From positions 124,001 through 188,000 of the forward strand of contig NZ_LFMW01000021.1 of assembly GCF_001050345.1 (NCBI RefSeq): a stretch of 64,000 nucleotides of DNA, written 5' to 3'. The notes under the pieces are model-generated. The model did no database searches. It had not been told where the DNA came from and was given only the letters and a program-made list of their open reading frames with translations. This stretch comes from Pseudomonas fildesensis (GTDB lineage Bacteria; Pseudomonadota; Gammaproteobacteria; Pseudomonadales; Pseudomonadaceae). Of the stretch, positions 16,342 to 25,980 are shown piece by piece (position 1 is the stretch's first letter; every line of letters begins with the position of its first letter). A program made the position numbers and the translations under genes.

Positions 16342-17742
16342 TTACTTGAGCGGCGTCAACGGTGGCAGTTTCCATTGCCCATTACCCACCTCAGGCTTGG
16401 GCAGGTAAATCCGCAGTACGGCGTAAAACGGACCGGGCGGGGCTGGTAACCAGTTGTTTTGTTCAGCTTTCGCAGGCTCGTGGTGCTGCAATGCCAGCGT
16501 GAGGCCCCCATCGGCGTCGCGCTTGAGGGTCGAGAGCATCCGCGAATTGATCAGGTAGCGTTTCTGGTGGTTGGGCACCAGCAGCTTGGTCTTGCCGTCG
16601 TACATGGTCAGCGACCAGAACGCGTCGGCCGGTGGCAACTGGTCCTTGGCGAAGTGCACGGTGTAGCTGTGGCGCGCACCGTTGGCGGGCTTGCCCTCGC
16701 TGTCGACGAAGTAGTCGAGGTAGGCGGCTTCATCGGTAGAGTTGCCGAAAATCCGCATGTCGGCGCCTGCGTAGCGGTACAGGTAGTTGTTGTTGAGGTG
16801 ATCACGGCTGCCGAACAGGTCACCGCTGGACACCTGGTGAGTGTCGACCTTGTCTTTTTTGAACGCGGCAAACTCGGCCCGAGCGTCGGAGATACCTTCC
16901 TCCAGGGCCTTGCGCTGTTCGGCGCTCAATTGGCCGAGCTTGAAGGGTGCGCCTGGCGCAATACCGATCTTGGCAAGACGTGCCAGCAGGTCTTTCTCGC
17001 TGTCCTGCGGCGCGGCAAAAGCCAGCATGAAGTTCAGGTAGCGAAACAGCTGCGGGCCTTCAGTCATGGCCGCCATGGGCTTGGGCCATTCGACTTTCGG
17101 CGCCTTGGCCGGGGCGGCTTGCTTCACGTAGCTGCTCAGCGACTGCACCTTGTAGCCGTTCTGGATCTGCTTGACCTTGTTCAGGTCCTTCTCATCAAAC
17201 AACTGCGTGCGGTACAGCGCATAGGCGATATTGCTTTCGCTGTAGATCACGCGGTCTACGTCGACCGGCTGCTGACCCTTCCAGTCAGGGCCGGCGATCA
17301 TGTAGTGGCCGCCATTGTTGCCGGTGCTGCGCGTGCCCAGGTAGGCGACGTTCTGCGTGTAGAGGTCGATCAACTGCACCGAGTAGTAACGGTTGTCTTC
17401 GATCTTGGGCAGGGTCAGCACCAACGGCTCTCTGCGCAAATCCATCCAAACAAAGGAATACGGCGTGTCCAAGTTCGGGCTCACGAACGCGGTGTCTTTT
17501 GGGGTGAACACTTGGGCGGTATTGCCGATACGGTTGAACGGTGCCTTGAAGTTGGCACCGCCTTTATCAACGGCCTGGGTGTAGAGCGTCTTGTACATCT
17601 CCACGACCGGGTAGCCATACAAATAGGCTTCCTTGGCGATGGCCCGCGCTTCGCTCGGCGTTGCCGTGAAATCGGCCAAGGCGCCGGTACTCATGAGTAT
17701 CGCGAGGCTCGCCGACAGCAGGCGCGTCGATTTTCCAATCAT
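16342..17742 (-). CDS. DUF1254/DUF1214 exported protein
   Basis: A 466-residue protein with an N-terminal signal peptide (LLSASLAILMSTGALA). The DUF1254 domain follows (EAYLYGYPVVEMYKTLY; NTPYSFVWMDLRREPLVLTLP replaced here by an LDTPYSF form). The C-terminal DUF1214 domain comes next (FWSLTMYD and SRMLSTLKRDADG, ending WLPAPPGPFYAVLRIYLP). The family is widespread in Proteobacteria and uncharacterised enzymatically. Length and domain order are normal. The first ATG gives an acceptable signal peptide. A decayed outer-membrane protein remnant lies just upstream. Confidence 0.9.
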   Translation of the reverse strand: MIGKSTRLLSASLAILMSTGALADFTATPSEARAIAKEAYLYGYPVVEMYKTLYTQAVDKGGANFKAPFNRIGNTAQVFTPKDTAFVSPNLDTPYSFVWMDLRREPLVLTLPKIEDNRYYSVQLIDLYTQNVAYLGTRSTGNNGGHYMIAGPDWKGQQPVDVDRVIYSESNIAYALYRTQLFDEKDLNKVKQIQNGYKVQSLSSYVKQAAPAKAPKVEWPKPMAAMTEGPQLFRYLNFMLAFAAPQDSEKDLLARLAKIGIAPGAPFKLGQLSAEQRKALEEGISDARAEFAAFKKDKVDTHQVSSGDLFGSRDHLNNNYLYRYAGADMRIFGNSTDEAAYLDYFVDSEGKPANGARHSYTVHFAKDQLPPADAFWSLTMYDGKTKLLVPNHQKRYLINSRMLSTLKRDADGGLTLALQHHEPAKAEQNNWLPAPPGPFYAVLRIYLPKPEVGNGQWKLPPLTPLK

Positions 17743-17805
17743 GTTGTTGCGTCCTTCCAGAGTTCTTTTGACTGACGAGGGAGTGAAGGCGACGAGTTTC
17801 CTGTT

Positions 17806-17995
17806 TTATTTCCCGAACGTCACGTTAATCCCTGCAAACAAGGTGAACTTCGCCCTGGCGCGCCACGGTGAATTGAGGTTCAACCCAGGCGTTGACGAGA
17901 GTGCTGCCGGACTTCCAGGCTTTGCCCCACCAGCCCCAATGGGATGGCGGCGGGCGTTTTCAGGTCAAATGTCCAGAGGTGGGTTGAGCAAGCCG
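17806..17995 (-). pseudogene. Remnant of an outer-membrane barrel protein C-terminus
   Basis: On the minus strand three frames must be joined to read a barrel-like end. FDLKTPAAIPLG comes first, then, one frame away, GWWGKAWKSGSTLVNAWVEP and QFTVARQG. After a further shift comes KFTLFAGINVTFGK followed by TAA at 17806-17808. The WGK...NAxVEPQ...FAGIN pattern and the Phe-near-end tail resemble the last strands of pseudomonad outer-membrane proteins. The 5' part is gone: an in-frame TGA lies just upstream and no start can be found. The family is not named with certainty. It could be a relic of a neighbour of the DUF1254 gene, since such pairs occur. Confidence 0.55.
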
Positions 17996-18041
17996 AATGA
18001 ATGAGTTGCCCACTGCAGGGGAAAAGCGCGAACGACTTGGC

Positions 18042-18064
18042 ATACCGCTCCGGCGGGGCGGTAT
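18042..18064 (-). terminator. Hairpin after the receiver gene, weak terminator
   Basis: ATACCGC (18042-18048) pairs with GCGGTAT (18058-18064) around a GC-rich loop, 17 nt past the stop of the receiver gene. There is no T-run on the minus strand, so termination strength is doubtful. Confidence 0.35.
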
Positions 18065-18080
18065 CGGAGGAAGGGGAGTA

Positions 18081-18437
18081 TCAGGCAAGCATGGATTTAA
18101 CTTTGTCACGCAGTTGGTCGATCGAGAACGGTTTGGCGATCACCTGCATGCCAGGGGGCACTTCAATGCTTTCGGCATAACCGCTTGCGAACAGGATGGG
18201 TAGGGCGGGGCGCAGCACGCGTACTTGGGTCGCCAGGTCCTTACCGCTCATGCCCGGCAGGCCCATGTCGGTCATCATCAGGTCGATCATCTGGTCGTTC
18301 CTTTCAACCATCTTCAGCGCCTGTTCGCCGTCCGCAGCTTCAAGCACCTTGAACTCCAACTCTTCGAGCACATCGGCAATCAGCATGCGCACGATCGCGT
18401 CGTCTTCGACTACAAGGATGGTGGAGGATGCGGGCAT
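18081..18437 (-). CDS. Single-domain response regulator (CheY-like receiver)
   Basis: A 118-residue protein that is only a receiver domain. The acidic pair lies at residues 11-13 (VVEDD), the phospho-acceptor is Asp57 in MMTDMGLPGM, and the conserved lysine is in IAKPFS. It has no output domain, so it would act by phosphotransfer or protein contact. It resembles the receiver at the end of the hybrid kinase at 33125. The start at 18437 has AGGAATT about 8 nt upstream. It lies on the same strand, about 220 bp downstream, of the first giant toxin-like gene. Confidence 0.9.
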   Translation of the reverse strand: MPASSTILVVEDDAIVRMLIADVLEELEFKVLEAADGEQALKMVERNDQMIDLMMTDMGLPGMSGKDLATQVRVLRPALPILFASGYAESIEVPPGMQVIAKPFSIDQLRDKVKSMLA

Positions 18438-18603
18438 AGCGAGAATTCCTGAAAAATGGAGAAGGGTGCATGGAAAATCAAAAGGCAACTTGCTAGTGAG
18501 TCCTGGCGCTGCAGGCAAGTTCCCCTCGTGCCTGCATTGTGACCACAGCGGGGCATAAAGTCTCTTGCCGGAGCCAGAACCTGCGGGGTTTCGTCAAACA
18601 GGT

Positions 18604-18633
18604 CGCGCCAATGGCCCCTGGCACATTGGCGCG
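18604..18633 (-). terminator. Perfect 10-bp inverted repeat after the first giant gene
   Basis: CGCGCCAATG (18604-18613) and CATTGGCGCG (18624-18633) are exact complements with a 10-nt loop, 26 bp past the stop of the 18660 gene. It is placed as a transcript end would be, but the following minus-strand sequence is not T-rich. Confidence 0.5.
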
Positions 18634-18659
18634 GCCAGCTCAATTATGACGTGAGCGTT

Positions 18660-21600
18660 TTACAATGGGTTGTTTATCATGTCGGCTAACTCCAGTGTGT
18701 AAACGTTAGCCGCTTTAAGGTCGTTGGGGCTGAACTCGCTGACGTAATACTCACGCGCGCCACGCTTGGAGCCATAAGCATTCAAATTCGCGGCAATTCC
18801 ACCACTGTTGAGTACTTTTTCCATGCCGTTCTGCATTGAGGCTAACGTGTCGAACTTGACCATGCCGGAGTTGGGCTCATAGAAAAACCATTCGGTTTTG
18901 CCGGGCTCAACCGTTATGCCCGCGATCATTCCGTGGTCCTTGGTACCGATTCTCAATGTTTTCGACGTAGAGGAATTCGTCAGGTCATCAATGATGCTCT
19001 GGTGATCCTTCTTTATCGAAGGTTTACCCATGTGGAACGTGGTTTTCTGGCCCACGGCACGCTGTAGATTGTTCAGTTCCTGAATAAACTCGGCAGCGTC
19101 CGCGTCTGTCGGGTTTCTCGCGGCTCTATAGAGGTTTTGCATGAATATGTCGTCTTTGCCGGAATGGATGGCCAGGGCCATGAGATTCGACAGCCCCGCG
19201 CACTCGCCCTTGGATGACAAATCCACGTGAGCCAGGTAATCCAGTTGTGATACCGGGGTAACTTTGACCCCCGGCACGTATACGTCATTGTAGAGAACCC
19301 TGGAAGCGTACTGGGCATTTTGAATTTCCAGAGCCTTCAACTCCCTTGCCAGGATGCCCATTTGTTCCGGTGTCAGCGCGTTCTTCGACGCCAGAGTCCT
19401 TAATTCATCGGCACTCATATTGCTGCTATAACCTGGAAGATCCTGCGTACTCCCCCGGCTGACACCTCGGTTGAAATCGTTAATGTTCTTTGGCGTTTGG
19501 GCGTTTCTTAGACCCATCTGCAAAGATCCGTAAATAGTGTTCGTCCCTCCATTCACCAATGGCCGGGGTGCACCAATGGGTTTGAAGTCCCTGATCGGCG
19601 AGCCATAGGGCTGCTTCAAGACGGGATCATAGTGGTACCACTGATCGTTTTTGAGGACCGCAACCCCATCGATGTTGCGTTCTCCCGCCTTGAACGAGCC
19701 TATCAAGGCCGTGCCATGTTCCTGACTGATCGCCTTGAGCAGATCAGAGTTACCGCTCGCGGCCCTTAGCGTGTTGATCCACTCAGTGGCCTTGTTAAAT
19801 CCTTTGCCGACAAATTTTGCGCCTCCGACGGCCAGATCACCCAAGCCGCCCAACGGATTTAGCGTGCTGAACGTCGCCATGCCGATGGCTTTGGCTGCCC
19901 GTGCCACCTTGCTCGCGGCGGACACTGCGGTGCCGGCGATTTTGACGACCTTTCCTGCAGTCGCTGCGCCAGCGGTCAGGAAACCGAATATGTCCAGGCC
20001 GAGATCAAGCAGACCATCGCCAACATTGCCCTTGATGAAGTTGTTGATCGCGGAACGAAACGGGATCAGGTCCAGTATGAAATCGCTGACAACATCGGCT
20101 CTCCCATGATTTTTGTCGGCAGTGGTGAGGCCTCGGGCCTGCTGCTTGAGCGCGGGATCATCGAGATTGACATGCTCGACGAAGGCGTCAGCGATGTGTT
20201 TGACGCGGTCTGAAGTAAAACTGTCGAGACGCCCCCCACTTGGAGGTGTCTGTTCATTTTCGAGATTGGCTTTGCCATTTTTTGGCACGAACACCTTCGT
20301 TTCATGCACGACATTCGCCTCTCTCCTAGACCTGGGCGCTGCCATCCATTTAGGAACAGGTGTAATCCCGCCGTCGTTGAAGCTGATTTTGTACGGACTT
20401 GTCACCCCATTGTGTTCAATGCTAACCAGCAACTCTTCGCCTTTTGGATGATGCGTTTTGCCTAAGAATCCGGTCCCCAGCGTATGGGAGTGGTTTTGAT
20501 AAAAGGTCATTTTTCCATAGTGAAATTTTTTCTGGTCTTCCCAAGGCAGCTGGGAGACCAGATGCGTTATGTACGTGCCTATCGCGTCCTTCTTTTCCTC
20601 GATAACGCTGTTGAATTGCGCTTCGAACGGTTTGGCCACGCCAAATCGGGGATTGGCGTTCAGTGCCTCCAGCGGAACACGACTGTCGCTAGAGATATAA
20701 ACCAGGTCAGTGCCGGCCAAATCCATCATGGCGATATCCAATAACGAGTGAGGACCGACCTCCACGGTGCGGTACTTGACATTCGGGGCGGTGCCCACAT
20801 CGCGGGACACATGAATCAACTTTTCCTCAAACAGCGCTTCCTGGCCGGGAAAACGTTTTTTAAGCTCGGCCAGCGCCATTTCTCTACGAGAAGGGATGTC
20901 TTTGTCCAAGGCCTGCGACGCCGACGTCATCAACGATTTACGGTCATTGAAGGTTGTTACCAAGGTAGTCAATTCGTCGGCGGTATACTCCCTGTCATTC
21001 TTCTTCCCCAGCACGCCATTGGCCACGCCCCAATCGATCAAGGCTTCACGTTGAACCGTCGCAGTAACAGACGGGTCTGCCAAGCTAGCGCTCTCGGCCT
21101 CAAGCATGACCTGAGCGAAGGTCATGTTCGCGACTTTTCCGGGCGTCTGGGCGTCTATTGTCGCCGCAGCGACTGCCAGGTTGACCCAGGCCGGGCTGCC
21201 ATAGGTCACGCTGCCGGGGATGTCTTTGATTAAAAATACCGGGGCGCGGGCTGCCAATAGCAAGTGCGTGCCAGCGCCTGCCAACTCGGGGCTGGTTTTT
21301 CCCTGCTTGACCAGGTGTTTGCCCAGTGCATCCACGACCTCGGACGCCGGCTTGCCCCAATGTTTATTGCTGGCCAGATCGAAACCGGCGACGGTGTTGC
21401 GGCTCGGAGCCGTGATGGATTCGGGGTCCAGTTGCAATGCCAGTGCCGCGAGGAGGTAGTCCATGCCACTGCTATCGGTGGCAACTCCCTGCATCTGCTC
21501 CTGAAGCGCTTTGCCCATCAGTTGCGCCTCCGGAGAACTGATCAGGCCGTTCAACGCATTGGCTGGGTCCTTGAGCACGTCAGGGGACAGCGGCGTGCGA

Positions 21601-22205
21601 TGTCGCAAAAACTCCAGTAAAAGCCCTTTGGTTTGCATAACCATCGCCTTGTTTCCAAGCGGATCGGCGTAATTCATGGTCATGAGTTTCAAGCGGCGCT
21701 GCTCGTCTGCGCTTAACGGCACCGGCCAACTCAGTGCGCCGCCCTGGTTACCCAATGGGTGCTCCTGCGACCTCGCGATCACGGCATCTGACAAACTGGT
21801 CAGGGCGAAAGGGTCAGTGGGCACATACAAACCGAGGCTGCTGATGAAGGATTCCAGCGTGGCGTTACCACCCGCCCCCGCGTAATAAAGCGAGTCAGGA
21901 TGAATCGCCATGGGCGTGGTTTTGAGCGCGGCCAGCATGGTTTGTGGGGTGGCATCAGCCCCTAACCGCTTGGCAACTTCGTCAAGCTTGCGTCCTAGCA
22001 TGCTCAAGTTGATTTTATCTGCCAGTGCTTGCTTAAAACGGGACGCTTGAGCGACAGGGGCACTGGTTTTCGGTTGTGTTGTTTGCTCCGGCGTTTCTTC
22101 GTTCGCGGCTGGCGTCGCGGTAGACGGGGTTTTTACAGCGTCAGTTTTTTCGGCGGAGACATAAGCAAGTGTCGTGCGGGATACTGGAACCAAAGAAATA
22201 GTCAT
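18660..22205 (-). CDS. Giant toxin-like protein with C-terminal C58-like protease region
   Basis: An 1181-residue protein without signal peptide. Residues about 50-600 share blocks with the second giant protein at 29117 (GGALSWPxPLS, VAGFD, APxFLxKxIPGxVTYGS, MTFAQV) and look like the N-terminal region of pseudomonad dermonecrotic-toxin-domain proteins. About 705-800 is a hydrophobic, Gly/Ala-rich helical stretch (RSAINNFIKGNVGDGLLDLG...), as in translocation regions of large toxins. The end holds Cys1002 in GECAGLS, His1091 in DHGMIAG and Glu1110-Pro-Asn in FYEPNSG. This order and spacing recall the Cys-His-Asp triad of YopT/AvrPphB (C58) proteases, with Glu in place of Asp. The ATG at 22205 is preferred to a GTG three codons earlier because AAGGG lies about 10 nt upstream. 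No immunity gene is seen. The protease call is inference. Confidence 0.75.
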   Translation of the reverse strand: MTISLVPVSRTTLAYVSAEKTDAVKTPSTATPAANEETPEQTTQPKTSAPVAQASRFKQALADKINLSMLGRKLDEVAKRLGADATPQTMLAALKTTPMAIHPDSLYYAGAGGNATLESFISSLGLYVPTDPFALTSLSDAVIARSQEHPLGNQGGALSWPVPLSADEQRRLKLMTMNYADPLGNKAMVMQTKGLLLEFLRHRTPLSPDVLKDPANALNGLISSPEAQLMGKALQEQMQGVATDSSGMDYLLAALALQLDPESITAPSRNTVAGFDLASNKHWGKPASEVVDALGKHLVKQGKTSPELAGAGTHLLLAARAPVFLIKDIPGSVTYGSPAWVNLAVAAATIDAQTPGKVANMTFAQVMLEAESASLADPSVTATVQREALIDWGVANGVLGKKNDREYTADELTTLVTTFNDRKSLMTSASQALDKDIPSRREMALAELKKRFPGQEALFEEKLIHVSRDVGTAPNVKYRTVEVGPHSLLDIAMMDLAGTDLVYISSDSRVPLEALNANPRFGVAKPFEAQFNSVIEEKKDAIGTYITHLVSQLPWEDQKKFHYGKMTFYQNHSHTLGTGFLGKTHHPKGEELLVSIEHNGVTSPYKISFNDGGITPVPKWMAAPRSRREANVVHETKVFVPKNGKANLENEQTPPSGGRLDSFTSDRVKHIADAFVEHVNLDDPALKQQARGLTTADKNHGRADVVSDFILDLIPFRSAINNFIKGNVGDGLLDLGLDIFGFLTAGAATAGKVVKIAGTAVSAASKVARAAKAIGMATFSTLNPLGGLGDLAVGGAKFVGKGFNKATEWINTLRAASGNSDLLKAISQEHGTALIGSFKAGERNIDGVAVLKNDQWYHYDPVLKQPYGSPIRDFKPIGAPRPLVNGGTNTIYGSLQMGLRNAQTPKNINDFNRGVSRGSTQDLPGYSSNMSADELRTLASKNALTPEQMGILARELKALEIQNAQYASRVLYNDVYVPGVKVTPVSQLDYLAHVDLSSKGECAGLSNLMALAIHSGKDDIFMQNLYRAARNPTDADAAEFIQELNNLQRAVGQKTTFHMGKPSIKKDHQSIIDDLTNSSTSKTLRIGTKDHGMIAGITVEPGKTEWFFYEPNSGMVKFDTLASMQNGMEKVLNSGGIAANLNAYGSKRGAREYYVSEFSPNDLKAANVYTLELADMINNPL

Positions 22206-22482
22206 ACAAGGCACCCTTTATCAGAAAGTAAACACGCGTCTTTCTAGCGGGGCCTCCCTTTTCCCAAGACGTCACCTTGTGTGGGAAATCGGTTTGCTAG
22301 GTTCCGACTTGGGTGCCGGTAGAGTATGAACAACTAAAACAATGACGGCGTGTAATCGACTGGCAGCGTAGTTTTTTCCATATTTCACGCGTCGGGCGCA
22401 CGCTCAGATGGCAGAAAAATAGCGTTCAACCGCAACTTTGGGGCAAACTCCCGGTTTTTCCGTATTTGGCCAAGGCATGCCC
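22206..22482. promoter_or_regulatory. Divergent promoter region, toxin-like gene and phosphorelay operon
   Basis: This 277-bp space separates the start of the first giant gene (minus strand) from the start of the sensor-kinase operon (plus strand) and must carry both promoters. It is more AT-rich than its flanks. I could not assign a clear sigma-70 or sigma-54 pair or an operator. Confidence 0.4.
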
Positions 22483-25400
22483 ATGACTCCCGCGTCGTCC
22501 GTCGATGAAAAGAGCTTTCGTAACCTGCTGAGCCGAAATGTCGCGTTGCCCTTGGGCGTCGGCGTGCTCAGTGCGGTGTTTTTCGTCTGTCTGATCACCT
22601 ATTTGTTGTCGGTGATCCAGTGGGTGGAACACACCGACCGGGTCATCAACAACCTCAACGAGTCGTCAAAACTGACCGTTGACCTGGAAACCGGCATGCG
22701 CGGCTTCCTGATCACCGGCGACGAGCACTTCCTCGACCCGTATGAGGTGGCCAAGCCGCGGATCATTGCCGATTTGCGTAGTTTGCAGGAGCTGGTAGCG
22801 GACAACCCCCAACAGGTGGACCGCCTCAAGCGCCTGGAAGCCATGCAAGTCGAATGGAACAAATACGCCCAGTCGATGATTGATATGCAGCGCCAGAGCG
22901 GTGACTACCGCAGCGCGGTCAAGGCCGGGCGTGGCAAGCGCCTGACCGATCAGATTCGCAAGGAATACGACGATGCGGTGGCGATGGAGCAGCAGTTGCG
23001 CATCACCCGCAATGAGGAAGTTACCCGTACCACGGTGATCAGCGTCACCCTGTACCTGGCATTTGTACTGGGCTTGAGTGGGTTTCTGGCGTATGTAGGT
23101 CGGAAGAATTTAATTTCACTATCAGATAGTTACAGCGCAAACCTCGCGTCCCAACAGAAGATTGCGCGACGCCTCGAGCAGCAAGCCTGGCTACGTAATG
23201 GCCAGACCGAACTGGCCGAACAGGTGCTCGGCCAACTGAGCCTCAACATGCTCGGGCGCAATATCCTGCAGTTCTTCGCCCAGTACATGGGGTCGGCTGT
23301 CGCAGCACTGTATGTGCGCGAAGAACACGGCGGCCTCAAGCGAGTGGCTACCTACGGCTTCTCCCGCGAACAGGAACAGCAGGAACAGTCGATCTACAGC
23401 GATGAAGGTATCGTGGGCCAGGCCGCTCAGCTGGATCGCCTGATTCGCCTGGACGATGTACCGGTGGATTATTTCAAAGTCAGTTCCGGCCTGGGCGAAG
23501 GCGTCACTCGCAGCGTGCTGGTGATGCCGACCAGCGATGACGACCGCGTCAACGGCGTGATCGAACTGGGCTTCCTGCGCCCATTGGATGAGCGTGACGT
23601 CGAGTTGCTGGAGCTGATTGCCGGCAATATCGGCACCTCCATCGAAGCCGCCCGCTATCGCCAGCGACTCCAGGAAGTGCTGGCCGAGACCCAGCAGCTC
23701 AACGAAGAGCTGCAAGTGCAACAGGAAGAACTCAAGACCGCCAACGAAGAACTCGAAGAACAGTCGCGCATCCTCAAGGAATCCCAGGTTCACCTGGAAA
23801 CCCAGCAGGCCGAGCTTGAGCAGACCAACGAGCAACTGGCCGAGCAAACCCAGACCCTGGCCCAGCAGCGCGACGCCATGGACCGCAAGAACGTCGAACT
23901 CAACCAGGCCCAGGTCGAGCTGGAAGACCGCGCCGAAGAGTTGCAGCGTTCCAGCAAGTACAAGTCCGAATTCCTCGCCAACATGTCCCACGAGCTGCGA
24001 ACGCCGCTGAACAGCTCGTTGATCCTGGCCAAGTTGCTGGCGGAAAACCCCCAGGAAAACCTCAGCGCCGAACAGGTCAAGTTTGCCGAGTCGATTTATT
24101 CGGCCGGCAACGACCTGCTCAACCTGATCAACGACATCCTGGATATCTCCAAGGTCGAAGCCGGCAAGCTCGAAATGCGCCCGGAAAACTCCAGCGTGGC
24201 GCGGCTGGTCGACGGTTTGCGCGGCATGTTCGAACCGCTCGCGTCCGACCGCAAGCTGAGCTTCCAGGTCGACATCCAGCCAGGTTCGCCCACCATGCTG
24301 TTCACCGACCGGCAGCGCCTGGAGCAGATCCTCAAGAACCTGCTGTCCAACGCGGTCAAGTTCACTGAACACGGCGATGTGAGCCTGTCGGTATCCTGCG
24401 CGCCAGGGGAGGGCATCGCCTTCACCGTGCGTGATTCGGGCATCGGCATTGCCCCGGACCAGCTGGAAAGCATCTTCGAAGCCTTCCGCCAGGCCGATGG
24501 CACCACCAACCGTCGTTATGGCGGCACCGGCCTGGGCCTGTCGATTTCCCGCGACCTGGCCACCTTGCTCGGTGGCTATATCAGCGTGACCAGCGAACCG
24601 GGCAAGGGCAGTCTGTTTACCCTGGTATTGCCCGAACAGTACGTCGAACGCCAGGAAGACGCCCCACCCGTCGAACAACCGCGCCAAGTCGTTTTGGCCC
24701 CTGCGCCCAAGCCCGTCGCGGTATCACCGTTGCCGGTGGCAGACGCCAAGGTTATTCCGCGCTTTGCCGATGATCGCGATAAAGCGCCGTTCACCACCCG
24801 CTGCATCCTGGTGGTGGAGGATGAACCGAACTTCGCGCGTATCCTGTTCGACCTGGCCCATGAGCTGGGTTACAACTGCCTGGTGGCCCATGGCGCAGAC
24901 GAGGGCTACAGCCTGGCCGAGGAGTTCATCCCCGACGCCATCCTGCTCGACATGCGCCTGCCCGATCATTCCGGGTTGACTGTGCTGCAACGCCTCAAGG
25001 AACACGCCAATACCCGGCACATCCCGGTGCATGTGATTTCCGTGGAAGACCGCGTCGAAGCCGCCATGCACATGGGCGCCATCGGTTATGCGGTCAAACC
25101 CACCACCCGCGAAGAGCTCAAGGACGTGTTTGCCCGTCTGGAAGCCAAGCTCACCCAGAAGGTCAAACGCATCCTGCTGGTGGAAGACGATGACCTGCAA
25201 CGCGACAGCATTGCCCGCCTGATCGGCGACGATGACATTGAAATCACCGCCGTCGGTTTCGCCCAGGAAGCCCTTGACCTGCTGCGCACCAACATCTACG
25301 ACTGCATGATCATCGACCTCAAGCTGCCGGACATGCTCGGCAACGAGCTGCTCAAGCGCATGGCCACCGAGGACATCTGCTCGTTCCCGCCGGTGATCGT

Positions 25401-25980
25401 CTACACCGGGCGCAACCTGACCCGCGATGAAGAGGCCGAACTGCGCAAGTATTCGCGCTCGATCATCATCAAGGGCGCGCGCTCACCGGAGCGTCTGTTG
25501 GACGAAGTGACACTCTTTCTGCACAAAGTCGAATCCCAGCTGTCCCATGAGCGCCAGACGATGCTCAGGACCGCTCGCAGCCGCGACAAGGTCTTTGAAG
25601 GGCGCAAGATCCTGTTGGTGGACGACGATGTGCGCAACATCTTCGCCCTGACCAGCGCCCTGGAGCACAAAGGCGCGGTGGTGGTGATCGGGCGTAACGG
25701 CCGTGAAGCCATCGACAAACTCAATGAAGTCGACGATATCGACCTGGTGTTGATGGACGTGATGATGCCGGAGATGGACGGTTACGAGGCCACGGCCTTG
25801 ATCCGCCAGGACCCGCGCTGGAAAAAGCTGCCGATCATCGCGGTCACTGCCAAGGCGATGAAGGACGATCAGGAGCGTTGCCTCGCGGCGGGCTCCAACG
25901 ATTACCTGGCCAAGCCGATTGACCTGGATCGTCTGTTCTCGCTGATTCGCGTATGGCTACCCAAGATGGAACGCATTTAA
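22483..25980 (+). CDS. CHASE3-GAF hybrid sensor kinase with three receivers
   Basis: A 1165-residue inner-membrane hybrid histidine kinase. A first helix (about residues 25-45) and a second (about 195-215) bracket a periplasmic CHASE3 domain containing ETGMRGFLITGD. A GAF domain follows (about 265-405), then a long Gln/Glu-rich coiled coil (about 410-490), HisKA with His503 in NMSHELRTPLN, HATPase_c with DSGIGI and GTGLGLSI, and three receivers with acceptors near Asp823, Asp945 and Asp1092. The start at 22483 is preferred because AAGG lies 7 nt upstream. The second receiver has a diverged 3' half (IIIKGARSPERLLDE). It heads a tight operon with cheR- and cheB-like genes; the signal is unknown. 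Confidence 0.93.
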   Translation: MTPASSVDEKSFRNLLSRNVALPLGVGVLSAVFFVCLITYLLSVIQWVEHTDRVINNLNESSKLTVDLETGMRGFLITGDEHFLDPYEVAKPRIIADLRSLQELVADNPQQVDRLKRLEAMQVEWNKYAQSMIDMQRQSGDYRSAVKAGRGKRLTDQIRKEYDDAVAMEQQLRITRNEEVTRTTVISVTLYLAFVLGLSGFLAYVGRKNLISLSDSYSANLASQQKIARRLEQQAWLRNGQTELAEQVLGQLSLNMLGRNILQFFAQYMGSAVAALYVREEHGGLKRVATYGFSREQEQQEQSIYSDEGIVGQAAQLDRLIRLDDVPVDYFKVSSGLGEGVTRSVLVMPTSDDDRVNGVIELGFLRPLDERDVELLELIAGNIGTSIEAARYRQRLQEVLAETQQLNEELQVQQEELKTANEELEEQSRILKESQVHLETQQAELEQTNEQLAEQTQTLAQQRDAMDRKNVELNQAQVELEDRAEELQRSSKYKSEFLANMSHELRTPLNSSLILAKLLAENPQENLSAEQVKFAESIYSAGNDLLNLINDILDISKVEAGKLEMRPENSSVARLVDGLRGMFEPLASDRKLSFQVDIQPGSPTMLFTDRQRLEQILKNLLSNAVKFTEHGDVSLSVSCAPGEGIAFTVRDSGIGIAPDQLESIFEAFRQADGTTNRRYGGTGLGLSISRDLATLLGGYISVTSEPGKGSLFTLVLPEQYVERQEDAPPVEQPRQVVLAPAPKPVAVSPLPVADAKVIPRFADDRDKAPFTTRCILVVEDEPNFARILFDLAHELGYNCLVAHGADEGYSLAEEFIPDAILLDMRLPDHSGLTVLQRLKEHANTRHIPVHVISVEDRVEAAMHMGAIGYAVKPTTREELKDVFARLEAKLTQKVKRILLVEDDDLQRDSIARLIGDDDIEITAVGFAQEALDLLRTNIYDCMIIDLKLPDMLGNELLKRMATEDICSFPPVIVYTGRNLTRDEEAELRKYSRSIIIKGARSPERLLDEVTLFLHKVESQLSHERQTMLRTARSRDKVFEGRKILLVDDDVRNIFALTSALEHKGAVVVIGRNGREAIDKLNEVDDIDLVLMDVMMPEMDGYEATALIRQDPRWKKLPIIAVTAKAMKDDQERCLAAGSNDYLAKPIDLDRLFSLIRVWLPKMERI

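Noticed and set aside
23191..24687. 498-codon frame antisense to the hybrid kinase
   Set aside because: Mirror of the kinase coiled coil and catalytic core; no start signal or family likeness.
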